From Trebouxia sp. TZW2008 (lineage: Eukaryota; Chlorophyta; Trebouxiophyceae; Trebouxiales; Trebouxiaceae): a stretch of DNA of 64,000 nt. This document shows positions 1-11,688 of this stretch, in pieces. Location: positions 496,001 to 560,000 of the forward strand of contig BDIU01000287.1 in assembly GCA_002118135.1 (NCBI GenBank), written 5' to 3'. Every line of letters begins with the position of its first letter. The stretch's first letter is position 1. The notes under the pieces were generated by a model. The model saw only the letters and a list, made by a program, of their open reading frames with translations. It was not told the origin of the DNA and did no database searches. A program made the translations under genes and the position numbers.

Positions 1-1
1 G

Positions 2-235
2 GACAAGAAGTGGCAGTTAGAAGCGTATGAAACTGATGAGTGGCTGGCATGGCTAAATGAACAGAAACAGACAGCAAATGTCAAGGGTGACCATGTATTT
101 GTACAGATTCAACTAGATGGTACAGTGAGGTCGTCAGGTCTAGGCTCGCCTCCTTGGGAGAAGTTTTTGAGTGATCTAGCGCCACTGGATGATTTGAGAA
201 CTCGTTTTACAGATGGCATGGGTCGCAGTCAATGA
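2..235 (+). CDS. 3' end of an unrecognised protein gene
   Basis: An open frame enters from the left edge and runs 77 codons to a TGA at 233-235. The peptide is hydrophilic, begins around DKKWQLEAYETDEW and has a Trp-rich start and a Pro/Trp segment (GSPPWEKF) before the C-terminus. Composition is protein-like and no splice site is needed, so it is probably the last exon of a gene whose body lies to the left. I do not recognise the family. Confidence 0.5.
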   Translation, partial: DKKWQLEAYETDEWLAWLNEQKQTANVKGDHVFVQIQLDGTVRSSGLGSPPWEKFLSDLAPLDDLRTRFTDGMGRSQ

Positions 236-1355
236 CTTGTGGCATTTTTGACATCGTGCTTTATAGTCTGTGGTGCTCATGCGACAGGCCTTCTTATTTC
301 ATATGCTTCAACAATCAACAGAATCACAGCAAGACCTGTACAGATAAATTATCATGAAGCATAGTGCAGTCGATCATTATGCTGAAAATGCCGCTCAATA
401 TGATTGCAAACCTTTAAAGTGAATCGAGTTGGACTGGCTGGACGTTCCGTACAGAATACAGTGATGCTATTCTATGCTTCACACGTGTCGTTTTAACCCT
501 TTGGGCCTAAAGGCAGCTACTTGACAGGCAGACGAACACAGTTTCAGTACCTTGTTGCCCTTGCGCAAAAGCTTGTAGTGCATGACAAGCAACCACCCCA
601 TCATCATTGCTCCCAACTTTCAGCAGTTTGAGGTGTCAGTACCTTGCCAGCCAGCTAGCCATTCTTGTTATCCCATATGCGCTCTGTAACACCACTGCAG
701 ACATACGTTTCTGCCTTGCGTGGCACGTCTGTCTTGTCTAAATACTTGTAGCTTAGGCCTTGTGTTGCCAGTGTGCAGGCTGCATCTGACTCATTGAATC
801 TTAACGCCCGCTGCCTCAGATTGTTCTGGCAGTCACAGCAGGTCGCTGTGGCATGCCAAATTGCCTTTACAAGCAATAGTGCAGTGGAGTAGAGAATCAC
901 AGGCAGAGTCTGCATGGAGGCTTGCTGTCGTGTAATTGCCTTTGTCTCTAATTTGGTGCCAAAATTTCCGGTCAGCTCATGCTTCAGGGTCTGCCTTATT
1001 GTGCTGATTGCCTTTGAGGCTGTTGACACGTTCTTGTAAGATGCGGAGCGCATTTGGCCATTGTGGCACTTGTTTCTGCAGAAATACAGACAGTTGTCAT
1101 CGCCTTTGGGCTTTGTGACAATTGTTTCTGCAGAATGACAGACAAATTTCATCGCCTTTGGCCTTTGTGACAACTGTTTCTGCAGAATGACAGACACTTT
1201 TCCATTGCAATGCCTGGCTAGCTCCACCAGAACGTGAAATGCAATTTCTCACTAGGCTCTATTGCAACCACACATGCACATGCACATGCCGTGGCACAGC
1301 ACAGCTCAGCACAGCAGCTCGATGCAGTAAACAAGCAATGCCAAACAACTGCAGC
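236..1355. other. intergenic region, convergent gene ends
   Basis: This stretch separates the left partial gene from the stop codon of the minus-strand fibrillin gene, so it holds two 3' ends. A 190-codon minus-strand frame (655-1227) crosses it but is repetitive and Cys/Thr-rich with no family resemblance. The only structure I see is a short tandem repeat at 1066-1206 and CA-rich simple sequence near 1270-1320. Confidence 0.5.
1066..1206. repeat. tandem repeat, about 52-55 bp x 2.5
   Basis: The core TTTCTGCAGAATGACAGACA with flanking CATCGCCTTTGG(G/C)CTTTGTGACAA recurs three times with small changes. Unlike most arrays in this window it is not next to a recognised exon edge. Confidence 0.7.
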
Positions 1356-3400
1356 TCACTCCACCTGATTGCTGCTTTGTGGTGTTGGTACTGCACTTAA
1401 GCGCTTCAGCACAAACAGGACAGTATTGCGTTGGCCCTTTGACTGGTCCGGGACAAATTTTACAACCCGTACTTTCTCATCGAGATATAGCACATTGAAG
1501 AAGCGCTCTATGCGTCTGTCTGGTCCAACTTGTATGCCAAAGATCTTTGAGGGTTTCAGAATGAGCTGCAGCAATGACAGAATGTCAACATACAAGCCGG
1601 GTTTTGAAGAGAGCGACTCAGAATGTCAATGTACTGGGCACTACAGAATGTCAATACACTGGCTGATCATGAGCTAAAGCAGTGCCCTGCATCTGCAGTG
1701 ACACTGAAGATCTGCTGCTTTCTTGTCCTGGACATGCATGACTGTTACATGACTATGATATGTCTGTGACATGACAGTAACGACCCTTATATGACTGCTG
1801 CAGGAAATCTATGACTGTGATATGACAGTGAATGACTGCTATATGACTATTTACGGCTATCACATGACTGTTGTGTGACTATGATATGACTGTGATATGA
1901 CAGAACCAACCCTTATATGACTGCTACGTGACTGTTGTATGGCTATTGAATGACTGTTGTATAAGTATTAGATGACGATAATATGACTTTTATGTGACTA
2001 TGATATGACTGTCATGACCATAATATGACTGTTACATGACTATTTCATGACTGTTATATGACTATGAGATGACTATTTTATGACTTTCATACGACTGCCA
2101 TATGACTGTTATATGACTGTTATATGACAGATGTATGTGCAATCTGCCGAGCGGATTGTGCTTTCATGCTTCTTCAATTACAAATTTAAACGGTGATGGT
2201 ATCTCCAAATGTGCGTATGTCTGTATGACATGATACGTCTTCCTTGGAAGTATGTTTTCTGCCAGATGTGATAGGACCATCATGGGTGACGATGCCAAGC
2301 AAAATTCCTGAGCAGTCAATCCTGCAGGAGTGTTGTTGCCTACCTTAAAACTGCTTGCAGAAAGCTTTTCAAGGCGCGCATCTTGTGACGCATTGCCTGG
2401 AAAAAGACCAAAAGCTTTGAAAGCGACAGCATTCAGCAGTGTGTCATCTGGACTCAAGATTTGTCGAAGTTGCTGCTCAGCAAAAACTAATCTGCCAGGC
2501 GGACTCCGAAGAATTGGGCCACCAGCTGCAACTGGCACTGATGCATAAGTTACCTGCACAGCTATTGTATGCTAAAAACCTTTTCTTGTGGTGGTAAAGA
2601 GAGATATCGGCGGGTTTTATGATCCAAAACGGCAGATCGTAACGGCTGTATAACGTTGTACGATCTGCTGTGCAGTCTGAGGTCACTGTCCTGTGAAGTC
2701 ACAATTTGAATTTACTGATCTACAGGTGTTTTGGGTATGTGCAATATTCTGAAAGAACCTTTTGCAGACGCAACAGGTTGTCATACAGATGATGTCACAA
2801 CAAGCAAAAAGGGCTCTTGTACAGAGTGTGTCGGTGTCATGCATCGTTGTGTCCGTGTTGACTGGGAAATCTCGAAACACGCTACACCTGCTGCTTCTGG
2901 GGCGTTCAACGAATGCACAGGCAAAATCAAGTTTCTACAGACGCACCTCATACTCGCCATAGAGCAGATCGCTGTTACAAGGGTCCCTAACGCCTCCCAC
3001 TGATCGAAGTCGCTCAACCTGCACTGGCATGCTGTGTATGTTGCTCACTGAGGGACTGCTTACAAAGAACGAAGTGTGTGACTCTGACCAGCTGCAAAAT
3101 GCTCTTTTTCTGATCTTTCGAAGCAGCAGCGCCCCCGGCTGTGTCTGAAGCGAGTTCGAGCAGCTCACCCACCAAGTCAGCATTGGCCAACAAGTTCGGT
3201 TTTGTCGACAAAAACATGCTGAGCAATCCAGCTTGGACGCTCAAACTTCTCTGCGCTTTGTGTCTCTGACGATTTGCAGCGGGGTTTCTCGAAACATGAC
3301 GGAGCGGGCGCTGTAAGCAAATGAAGGCATGGGCAGGCGACGCTTGTCTTGTGACAGTCCTTGCTGTCACACTGCAGGGACGAGCGCCAGCACACGACAT
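1356..3400 (-). CDS. plastid lipid-associated protein (PAP/fibrillin family)
   Basis: Fibrillins coat plastoglobules or associate with thylakoids and bind hydrophobic molecules. The first exon (ATG at 3400, donor near 3089) encodes a basic Ser/Arg/Ala-rich plastid leader followed by the family N-terminal helix (residues LVGELLELASD..AAASKDQ). Short middle exons lie near 2890-2950 and 2640-2690. An exon ending at 2344 carries PAGGPILRSPPGRLVF. The last exon (1565-1356) is clean: KPSKIFGIQVGPDRRIERFF, then NVLYLDEKVRVVKF, matching the C-terminal strand 'YLDE.lR' of the family. The last intron is occupied by an ATGACT-rich repeat. The inner exons are the least certain. The start codon overlaps a plus-strand ATG (3399-3401). 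Confidence 0.65.
1736..2135. repeat. irregular ATGACTGTTAT minisatellite in fibrillin intron
   Basis: About 400 bp consist of imperfect 9-22 bp units built on TATGACTG(T/A)TA. They include runs such as ATATGACTGTTATATGACTG near the right end. The array fills most of the last intron of the minus-strand fibrillin gene and shows no exon-derived segment. Confidence 0.85.
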
Positions 3401-4950
3401 GGCTCTTATCCGCAGTGTTCTACGACAGTCATCAAGGCTACGGTTCGGTTAGCTTGCGCTAGGTGCCATCGCGACATCTTGACTGTGGCTTGTAGCTGCG
3501 CAAATCGCTCAGAGGAAGCTGAGTCCGGAGTTGAGTCAGCCTCCAAGGCTCAAAGGTCCTTCGATACACTCACAGCCTGGTCAAGCCTTTGGGGGTGTTA
3601 CACAGAGGTGCAATAAGTGCTTGGCAACTGCAGTATGACACCTGACACCAGACTATGCTTATTGTTTTGTGTTCGTTCAACAAGTGGGCGCATTCAACAA
3701 GTACTGTAAATTTGTTCAAAATCAAAGACTCAGGCATTCCAGATTGTGCGTGTTCAAACAACACGATTTTCTTGCAGAGCAAAGAGACAAGCATCCAGTA
3801 TCGGACGTGTTGAAATAACACAGTGCCCCTTCAAGCTGAGTGGTAAACCTGCATGCAGCATCTTCTGTGAGTTAGGGTGTCTGAGACCAAACAAAGCACA
3901 GGCACTGTACTGTGCCTGCAGGCGTCAAACAATGAGGGTGGCAAGTTAAGGGGGGGACTGCATGGCTGACTGCTGGTTAGCTGACTGCTGTTCTGTGGCT
4001 GACGGGCAAATCTGCTTTCGTTCAGCGAGCAGGAACTCCGCTTTGAAGTGCAGAAGTGCAGCAGGGATTGGATGCAAGAGTGGATGGAGCGCATTCCGCA
4101 GGAAGCAGAACAGGTTTGGGAATATTCTCCAGCAGCAACTTACCTCAAGTCATCATCTGGAGTTTGTGCTGATAGCAGATGGTGAAAGGCTGGCTGTGTC
4201 ATTTCGCTGCCTGGTGATTGAGTAGGCTGGCTGTCTACTGCTGGCTGACTAGCTGTTGCAACGAAAGGACATACGGAAAGATCACCCTTCCTTATAGCGA
4301 ACAGGAACTTTGTGTTGAAGTGCAGCAGGAATTGGTTGCAAGGGGATATGGAACGCGTTCTGCAGTCAGCAAAACAGGTCTGGACATGATTAGCAGCAGC
4401 AACTCATCTCAAGACATGATCTGGAGTTTTGTGCTGATAGCAGATGGTGAGATGGCTGACTGTGACTGTTAGCTGCCTTGTGAATGCTTGGGCTGGCGGT
4501 CTATCTCTGTCTGACTAGCTATTGCTGTGACGACTAAGCTGGCGGTCTATTGCTGGCTAACTAGCTGTTACTACGAGACAAGATACATAATTTCTTTCTG
4601 GAAGTGCACCTTAAGGCTGCCTCAACAAGCCTGTAAGCGAAGTTGCTTTTTGACACCCCAAAAGGCCAAAACGGCTACAGCGGATGCGGAAAGTCTCAAT
4701 CAGGCCATCTGCATTGCTCAGCACAATGTCAATCTGACTTAGACTCAATAATCTCATCAGCACAACTCAGCTTGCTGTTGAGTCATGACGCCCAGCACTC
4801 TAATTCAAAATAGGCTTTGCGTTCAAAGCCGGTCGCAGTTTCCAAGTCCAAGAGTAGGAACATACTGCTGCGCAGCAGCAGCAGCAGCTAGGCTAAGTCT
4901 AAGTCAAAGCCAAGGGGCAAGGGATGGGCCAAACGCTGGCGTGATAGGTA
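3399..4950 (+). CDS. possible mitochondrial-targeted protein of unknown function
   Basis: A multi-exon gene is inferred rather than proved. ATG 3399 opens MALIRSVLRQSSRLRF, a typical amphipathic Arg/Ser mitochondrial presequence. A candidate intron then joins a frame reading AQIAQRKLSPELSQPP up to about 3594. A later exon-like frame near 4019-4130 reads SEQELRFEVQ, then MQEWMERIPQEAEQVWEYSP. A basic tail, KSKSKPRGKGWAKRWRDR, ends at a TAG near 4950. Phases between these blocks do not all close in my reading. I recognise no family. A 285 bp duplication overlaps the middle block. It starts head-to-head with fibrillin and shares its start-codon bases. Confidence 0.3.
3958..4600. repeat. tandem duplication, about 285 bp x 2 plus a partial third
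   Basis: The segment with GAACAGGAACTTTGTGTTGA, the GCAGCAACT..TCATCTGGAGTTTGTGCTGATAGCAGATGG block and the CTGGCTGACTAGCTGTT block occurs near 3960-4235 and again near 4236-4500. The last block repeats a third time to about 4575. The first copy keeps an open protein-like frame; the second is frame-disrupted. Confidence 0.75.
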
Positions 4951-5678
4951 GGACATTGTGTTGTAGAAGCCACTGCGAGTGTTCCGACAGAAGACTGAGA
5001 TGTGCTGCTTGCGCAAGGTCTACCTATAGCACAGGTGAGCCTGTGCAGGCAGCAGGCTTTTGCACCTCTGGCAAAGCGCTGCTGTTGCTTGTCTACTGTT
5101 CTGCTGCAGGTAGTGAGTACTACGTGTGAAAGCTGGGCCATCTGCCCAAAAGCTCTGATGGCTTGGTGGTACCGCTGTGTATCTGTTTGATTTGCCAGAC
5201 AGCCCTGAAGGTGAGCCTGTTCTTGCTTGCTGCTTCAGGCTGCAAGCTCTGTTTGACAGATCAGCGCACAACTTGCACTGTGCTCGCCTTTGGATGAAGC
5301 AATTTGTAACTGATGAAGGTGCGCCGTTCATATATGTGTGACTGGTCGCACTGCCTCTCATAATTGATTGTTGCCCTTTTGGACATGCACGGCAAGCAGC
5401 TGGGTCGGAGCATGGGGCAGTTGAACGGGACTACTGTATGTAAAATTACTCTGTCTCTCCTGCGTTGAGCAAGTTCTCGTCCTTAGCAAAGGCAATGTGC
5501 CGCACCAACCATACTCTGATTTGCATTTGCGGACCCTGACCGCGTAGCAGCATTGCTCAGCCCAGCTTGCGCAGGCGATGCGACCTACGCTTATGATCCA
5601 TCAGCTCATGCGCCTTCACATAGGCTCACAGCGATACATGCGCACTGTGCAACCTTGTCAGTAGTGCACTGCAGATGA
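4951..5678. other. intergenic / unassigned, upstream of BASS gene
   Basis: A plus-strand frame near 5162-5341 reads LGGTAVYLFDLPDSPEGEP and ends in TGA at 5341. It is protein-like, but I could not connect it to a start codon or a splice acceptor. The rest, up to the BASS ATG, shows nothing recognisable. Confidence 0.3.
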
Positions 5679-8600
5679 ATGCTGCAGTGCGCGCGTGTTG
5701 CGCAACTGCAGGAACATCTTTGGGTTCAAGGCTTCCTGCAGCCCAGCACGCTGTCGCGGCATATCAGCAGCGCCACGTCATTTTGCCCAACTCGCATCAA
5801 CGTTGTCTCAACTCACAGAAACGCAAAGCATCACGGCCCACGATCAGCGCAAGCGCAGAACCGGACGGGCATCCAGGACCTCAGAAGGTTGATCACTGCA
5901 ATACCACTAGAGTTTCCACTGCTGCAAAACACTGGCAAGGATGCCATGCACCTGCTCAGCAGATTGCAACCACCTTTGCAGGACGCTCCACCAACCAGCA
6001 GAGCATCAATCACGACTCTGCTGTCAAACAGCAGTGATCTCTTGCCGTATGCCGTAGTGGCAAGCGCTGCAATAGCTTTGTAAGCACTTCTTCTTCTCAG
6101 ATCCTCCCTTTGCATGATGATGCATATTGAGTGCCATTATAAGTATCAGCCAGCACTCACCTTGCTTTGAGATTGTAAGCACCCACCTGATATGTGCACA
6201 CAATACATGTACAGGTATACACGACTGTAAGTATACAAGTGTGCATCATGTCACAGACTTGGCACCATCCTTTGTAACAGTGCAACTCAGGGCGCAGCCT
6301 GCCCAGCTTTGCCAAATCTCGCTCTTAGCACTTCATTTTGCACGGTCGTGGTGGACTCAGCATCATTCTGTGTAACAATGTCATGCAGTGCACAGCTTGC
6401 CAGCTTCACATGGGTGGCTTCTCAGCATCTTGCTCTTCATAGTCATGACAGGCTTGGACCATTCTTTGCGACAGTATTGTGCTGGGCAAGGCCCGCCAGT
6501 GTCGCCTGAGCTTGCATCTCGCTCTTCATAACTTGGCATGATTGTCTGTGACAGTGCCATGCAGGGCACAGCCTGCCAGCTTTGCCTGGTTCACTCCCAG
6601 CTTCTATGCGCCTGGCCTAGGTTTCCTCATGTTTGCTGTTGGCGTCAACTTGCAGCTGCAGGCCTTCGCAACAGTCTTCAAAGCACCCAAGGTATAGTCA
6701 TTTCTCTTCATACCAATTGCGTTGGTGACAAACAAATCGTCCCTATACTGAGGATGACTGTCCTATTCAGAGATACCACTGCAGTCAGCATGCAGTGATT
6801 GGCTCCCCACTGCCTTGTCCTTACACTGAGAATGTCCTTACATTGAGTGTCCTTATAAAGAATGCCTATGCCTGTAAACTCTCCAGGCATTGGGCCTATA
6901 AAGAACTCACTAGCCATAAGTCACACAGTCTACATATGAATCTGCTCTTACACACAAGCATGGCTATTGTCAGCCAATGCTTCATGGCAGCATCAGCAAG
7001 ATGACATACACTGCATTCTGCATCTGATACGTAACTCTGTGTTTCAGTTACTTCAGCAGGATAGCTGTCCCAGTTTGCATCTGTTGTTTCACAGTGTGCC
7101 TCAGTTGCTGGCTTGTGTCATTAGACATCGATTTTGAGCACAACAAGCCTCAGCTAGCGAGTTGAGTTGAATGAATCTGAGGTCGTCTGCATCAGGAATT
7201 GACTGCAGCAGAGATCGCTCTGTCTCTGCTGTGCTGTCTGCTGTGCCTCAATTGCTAAGCAACTCAGTTTGCATCTTAATTTATGCCTGACTTACTTCAG
7301 CAAAGTATGGTGCCTGTGTTTTTGTAGCTGTTGCTGCTTGGCACCTTTGGGCAGTGGGTAGTGAAGCCGGTGCTGGGTACGCTGGTAGCCTCATCCCTCA
7401 TCCCTGCGCTGAAGCTGCCTCCACAAGTAGCCACTGGCCTCATTTTGGTGAGGTTTGCTAATTGGTTTACCAGATCTTTTCTTGACGCTGAGGGATGCCC
7501 TGTTGCTCCATCCTGCCTGGCATGATGTTTTGTAGCATACCCAGCAGCGAGTATGCTAATGGCCTGCAGTGACTCCAAATGCTGCTGCCGTCAGTGCAGG
7601 CCTGACTAGCTTTGTTCAAGTTTTGTCGCAATTCGCCTGCGACCTGCACACATGCACTGTGCCACACAGTCACATGCCACACTTCCATTGATCAACATGC
7701 TGCCACACAGCATGCATCAACAAGCATCAGACCAGCATTTGCAATTACTGATGCTTTGTACTTGCACTGCAGGTGTCATGCATGTCAGGGGCTCAGCTTT
7801 CAGGATTTGCCGATGCCTAAAATGTGCCCTGCAGATGTCATGCGTGTCAAGGGCAGAACCACAATTAGTATCGGCTCAGAGTTTGCTGATGCTTTGGACT
7901 TGCACTGCAGGTGTCATGCGTGTCAGGGGCTCAGCTCTCCAACTACGCCACCTTTCTGATCCATCCTGAGAAAGCTGCACTGAGCATAGTGCTGACAGCC
8001 TTGTCCACAGCAGCAGGAGTAGTTGTCACGCCGATGCTGGTGTTCCTGCTGCTGGGGCAGCACATACCTGTGGATGTACGAGGAATGGCTGTCTCAATCA
8101 TGCAGATAGTCATCCTCCCTGTTGGTCTAGGTAATGCTTCCGTCTGGCACGACCTGTGGATGTACAGGAGTGGTTGTCACACCCATGTTGATGTTGCTGC
8201 TGCTGCTCTGGGGCAGGGATAATGGCTGTCTCCATCACGCAGATTGTCATCCTACCTGTTGGTCTAGGTAATGCTTCCGTCTGGCACTACCTGTATATGC
8301 ACAGGACTGGTTGGCCCCCCCCTGCTGGTGCTGCTGCTGCCAGGGCAGAATATTCCTATGGACATACGTGGGATGGCTGTCTCAATCATGCAGATTGTTG
8401 TCTCGCGTGTTGGCCTAGTACTGCCATTGCCTAGCCCTACCTATGGATGTGCACAACATCAACAAATGAACAACAACACCGCTGTGAGGCACTGTTTGTG
8501 CATGTAAGGGGAATGCTTGTCTTCAGTATACAGGTTGTCATCTTATCTCTTGCCCCAACTCCTATGCATGTAAGAAATGGAGGATCAAACCAAGCAATGC

Positions 8601-11047
8601 ATGGACACGCCTCTGCTAGGCACTCTTGTAGATGTACAGGGAATGGCTCTCTCCTTCCTGCATATTGTCATCTTGCTTGTTGATCGAGGTAAAACATGTG
8701 TATTTATACCATATACTGGAAGCTGCAGACAAGCCTTACAGCAAATTGAGGATAAGGCATGCTAGAGCCTCTTAAACATGGCATCTTTGTGGATTGCCTT
8801 TTGCCATGTGCTGTCAGCAGGACCCAAGGTTGAACGTAGAACAATAAAGTCGTGAAATTGGATAAACTTGAAAGAGTGGGGTATGGCAAAGTCCTGCCGT
8901 TGGAAAAGGGAATAAACGGCATGCCAAAGATGATGCAAATTTTTTAAATACTTCTCTGCCCTGCCTGCATCTTGCAGCAAGCAGGGTCTCCACTGACGGC
9001 AGGAATGTCATCTGCAGCGCTGTTGTGCAGCACCTTTTGGCCTGGACTGGTCAAGAAACTGACTAATGCTGTTCTGTGCCTGCACATATTTGTAAGCAGG
9101 GCTTGAAGTGACTGTAGTAATGTGATCTGCAGGGCTGCTGTACAGCACCTTCCTGTCTGGCGTGGTCAAGAAACTGATTGCTGCTGTTCTGTGGCTGCAT
9201 ATTTTGGTAAGCAGGGCTTTGAGTGACTGCAGCAATTTGATCTGCAGGGCTGTTATGCAGCACCTTTCTGCCTGGACTGGTCAAGAAGTTGAGACCCTTG
9301 TTGGCGCCACTCTCCCTGCTGGACACATGTGCGTGTGTGGGTGCCTCCCTCAGCTCTAATGCAGCAGCTGCACGCTCAGCAATGGGTGCCATGGTCTTAC
9401 TGCCGGTATGATAAGGCTTGTATACTTACCCCTTTTGGTTATCCTTTGCCTTCTTCTTCTGCATGCAATCTTGCAGACTCTAGGTGTACACACTGCTATT
9501 GCTGTTGTGATGCAGTTGCAGATGGCATGTTTTGTGGTCTCAAGGTGACAATATGTTGTTTTTTCACATGCATGGTGTCAGCCCTGTTGCTGTCACTAGT
9601 GCTCTACAACGCTGATCACTGTACAGGCAAGCTCAAGTTGTGCTTGCGTGCCAAGTCTGCAGCGTATTGTAACACTCACAATCTCGTGCTCAACGTGAGG
9701 CGTGATGATCCAGTTGCGCAAGTTGCGCAGCCCTGTGCTTGTCTGTTAGCCAGCATGTGCTAAATCATAACAGCCCTTGCGGCAGCTTGCAACAATATGT
9801 TTGCTGCAAGCATGTTACAACATCAAAGCCAGCAGTGAATTGCATATCTGAGGCAAAAGAGTGCCCAAAGACTTTAATCAATGCCGGAGTTGATGCATAT
9901 GGTGATTGCATATCTTGACTGTCTGCTGGCACACATGCAGGTACTAGTGTTTCATTCCTTGGCATTTGTTGTGGGGTATGCAATGACTCGGGCAGCAACT
10001 GTGGAAGCAGATAGCATAGCAACCTCCCGCTGCATCAGCTTGGAGATAGGCATGCAGGTGATCATTTTGCTGCGCTGATTGACAGTAGTGTCCATTTTAT
10101 AGATACAAGCATTGCCTCTGCCTTAGCAAAGTCAGCCAAGCAGGCTAGTTGCAAAGGAAGGATCAATGAACAGCATACAATGTGATGCAGTGCAGCATGT
10201 ATTGCACTGGTAGAATCAGTCGTAGGTTCAATGGCTCTGTGCTGCTGTGTCAGTTACATCTAGTCATGTTTCTGGGGAAAATGTGACGCAGTTGTTAAGT
10301 CAGTCTGACGCACCTCACTTGTTGCTGACACCTGCATGGTTCTCTGCAGTCAAGATGACCTTGCTGACCTCATAGAATGTCAGCTGCCAATTGTTTCAGG
10401 CAAGTCTGATGGTCTAGGCTGTTTTTGGCGATGGTGTGATGCTGACTGCAGATGTTTGTGGGCTTTAGTCAAGCTTGCTAGACTGCCACTCCTGAGGATG
10501 CATGTGTCTAATCACATTGCTGGCATGCTGCTGACTGCAGACATTTGTGTGCTGCAGTCAAGCTTACTAGGGCTGCTCCTGGCAAGCAGATTCTTCAAGG
10601 ACCCCTTGATCAGCCTGCCTTGCGGCATCTCAGTCATTGTCATGACATTGGTGAGCAGTGCTTCCTCAGCATACGACAGAACCCTGCATCATTGGGCTTG
10701 CAGCTGCATCCATTGTCATTCGTTTGAAGTCTTTGTTTGTGACTGTTACCAGCTTGCATAGACAGCAGCCTGCATGAAGGCCATTGAGCCTGCTTATTGA
10801 TTGAGCTGGCTTGCAACTTGCCTCACAATTTGTCTATCTCACTGCTTGCACCACAGCATTGGCACATGATGTTTTTTTAAGTGTACATTCTGCATTAGCT
10901 CCCGTCGCTGCTGCAAAACCTATGCAAAACTCCTTGAATCATTGTTGAAGTTGGCACCTGAATGTTAGCATGTGTTGTTTGCAGAGTGGGTTTGGTCTAG
11001 TGTTGCTGTGGAAGAGGCAAGGAGTCCAGCCATCTTTGCAGGCATGA
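5679..11047 (+). CDS. plastid sodium/bile-acid-type metabolite cotransporter (BASS family)
   Basis: BASS carriers move organic acids across the plastid envelope, usually with sodium. Eight exons join in phase in my reading: 5679-6079, 6580-6691, 7328-7447, 7911-8130, 9248-9385, 9948-10057, 10558-10650 and 10985-11047. Exon 1 encodes a long Ser/Arg-rich plastid leader. Family hallmarks follow in order: FYAPGLGFLMFAVGVNLQL, GQWVVKPVLG, SGAQLSNYATFL, VDVRGMAVSIMQIVILPVG, LRPLLAPLSLL, SRCISLEIGMQ, SSLLGLLLASRFF and the C-terminal GFGLVLLW. The alternate frame from ATG 5675 does not continue into the membrane domain. Introns 1, 3, 4 and 6 contain exon-edge repeat arrays. I cannot assign the subfamily (pyruvate, glycolate or other). 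Confidence 0.9.
6250..6600 (+). repeat. acceptor-side exon-edge array, BASS intron 1
   Basis: Three degenerate copies, about 115 bp apart, precede exon 2. Each holds TGTAACAGTG/TGTGACAGTG, then GCAGGGCACAGCCTGCCAGC-like sequence and a TT(T/C)(G/A)CC...GGGT block resembling the start of exon 2 (near 6285, 6400 and the true edge at 6579/6580). Confidence 0.75.
7740..7940 (+). repeat. acceptor-side exon-edge array, BASS intron 3
   Basis: The sequence CTGCAG(G/A)TGTCATGCRTGTCA, the 3' splice site plus the first bases of exon 4, occurs near 7768, 7838 and 7905. The last is the true edge. The first and third copies also share TTACTGATGCTTTG/TTGCTGATGCTTTG upstream. Confidence 0.85.
8030..8700 (+). 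repeat. donor-side exon-edge array, BASS intron 4
   Basis: The 3' half of exon 4 and its donor (GGTCTAG|GTAATGCTTCCGTC) are followed by four degenerate copies ending near 8267, 8412, 8560 and 8690. The first repeats GTTGGTCTAGGTAATGCTTC exactly. Later copies keep AATGGCTGTCTC...CAGATTGTCATC but lose frame and length. Confidence 0.9.
9010..9300 (+). repeat. acceptor-side exon-edge array, BASS exon 5
   Basis: Two copies of about 117 bp precede true exon 5. Each has ATCTGCAGGGCTGYTRTRCAGC, then CTGG(A/C)(C/G)TGGTCAAGAA. The functional edge is at 9247/9248. Confidence 0.85.
10430..10590 (+). repeat. acceptor-side duplication, BASS exon 7
   Basis: The block GCTGACTGCAGA(T/C)(G/A)TTTGTG..GT(C)AAGCTT(G/A)CTAG occurs near 10440 and again near 10530, where it forms the true acceptor of exon 7 at 10557/10558. 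Confidence 0.7.
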
Positions 11048-11688
11048 GCAAAGTTGGGTGTCAACCACGCTCTGACATTGCTCTGGAAGCGGCAGCAGCC
11101 TGATTGGTTTGACATCCCAACACCAACCTGGACTGCACTGTGTATCAGCCAAACAACGAAATCTACCAGACTCATATGCGGCTCTTCTGTCTGTGCAACA
11201 TGCCTTGCAGAGCAAAAGACCCTTGGTCATCTGTACAACAGCTGAGAGAACACTTATGCAGGGCAACATAGGTCAACAGCGGTGCTGATCATGGCCATTT
11301 ACAGACTGTTGACATTCCGTGTTGAGGCAGTGTTGAGATGCGCAGCCTGTTTAAACTTGTGCTACGTTCAACTTGATACAGCAGCCAGGGGGCTGCGGTC
11401 AAGTCATGTTTCGTGTGGCAACAATGAACGGCGCAAAGTGTAGCTGCGCTACCAAACACACCTTCAAATACTGACAATGCATTGGAACTCAAGACTCTGC
11501 TCATGCATGCTGTTATCAGGCAACAGCAAAACATGCTTTGAGACAAATGACGGTATGAATGCCAAATCAGGAGGGAGTGTCATAGTCTGACTGGCAGAGC
11601 TACCGGGTCGCGAGTGTGAACATTGACAGATTGGGCGCAGACACTGAGGTGACATCAAGGATCAAGCACTTCGCTTTCACAGCACAGG
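11048..11688. other. intergenic, BASS 3' end to MCM4 start
   Basis: The two genes are in tandem, so this holds the BASS 3' flank and the MCM4 promoter. I see no coding frame with family resemblance and no clear repeat. Confidence 0.5.

Noticed and set aside
655..1227. 190-codon minus-strand open frame
   Set aside because: Its length is partly due to the tandem repeat at 1066-1206; composition is Cys/Thr/Ser-rich and no family pattern or splice logic supports it.
5675..6037. Alternative 120-codon frame starting four bases before the BASS ATG
   Set aside because: It does not continue into the conserved membrane exons, whereas the 5679 frame does with correct phase.
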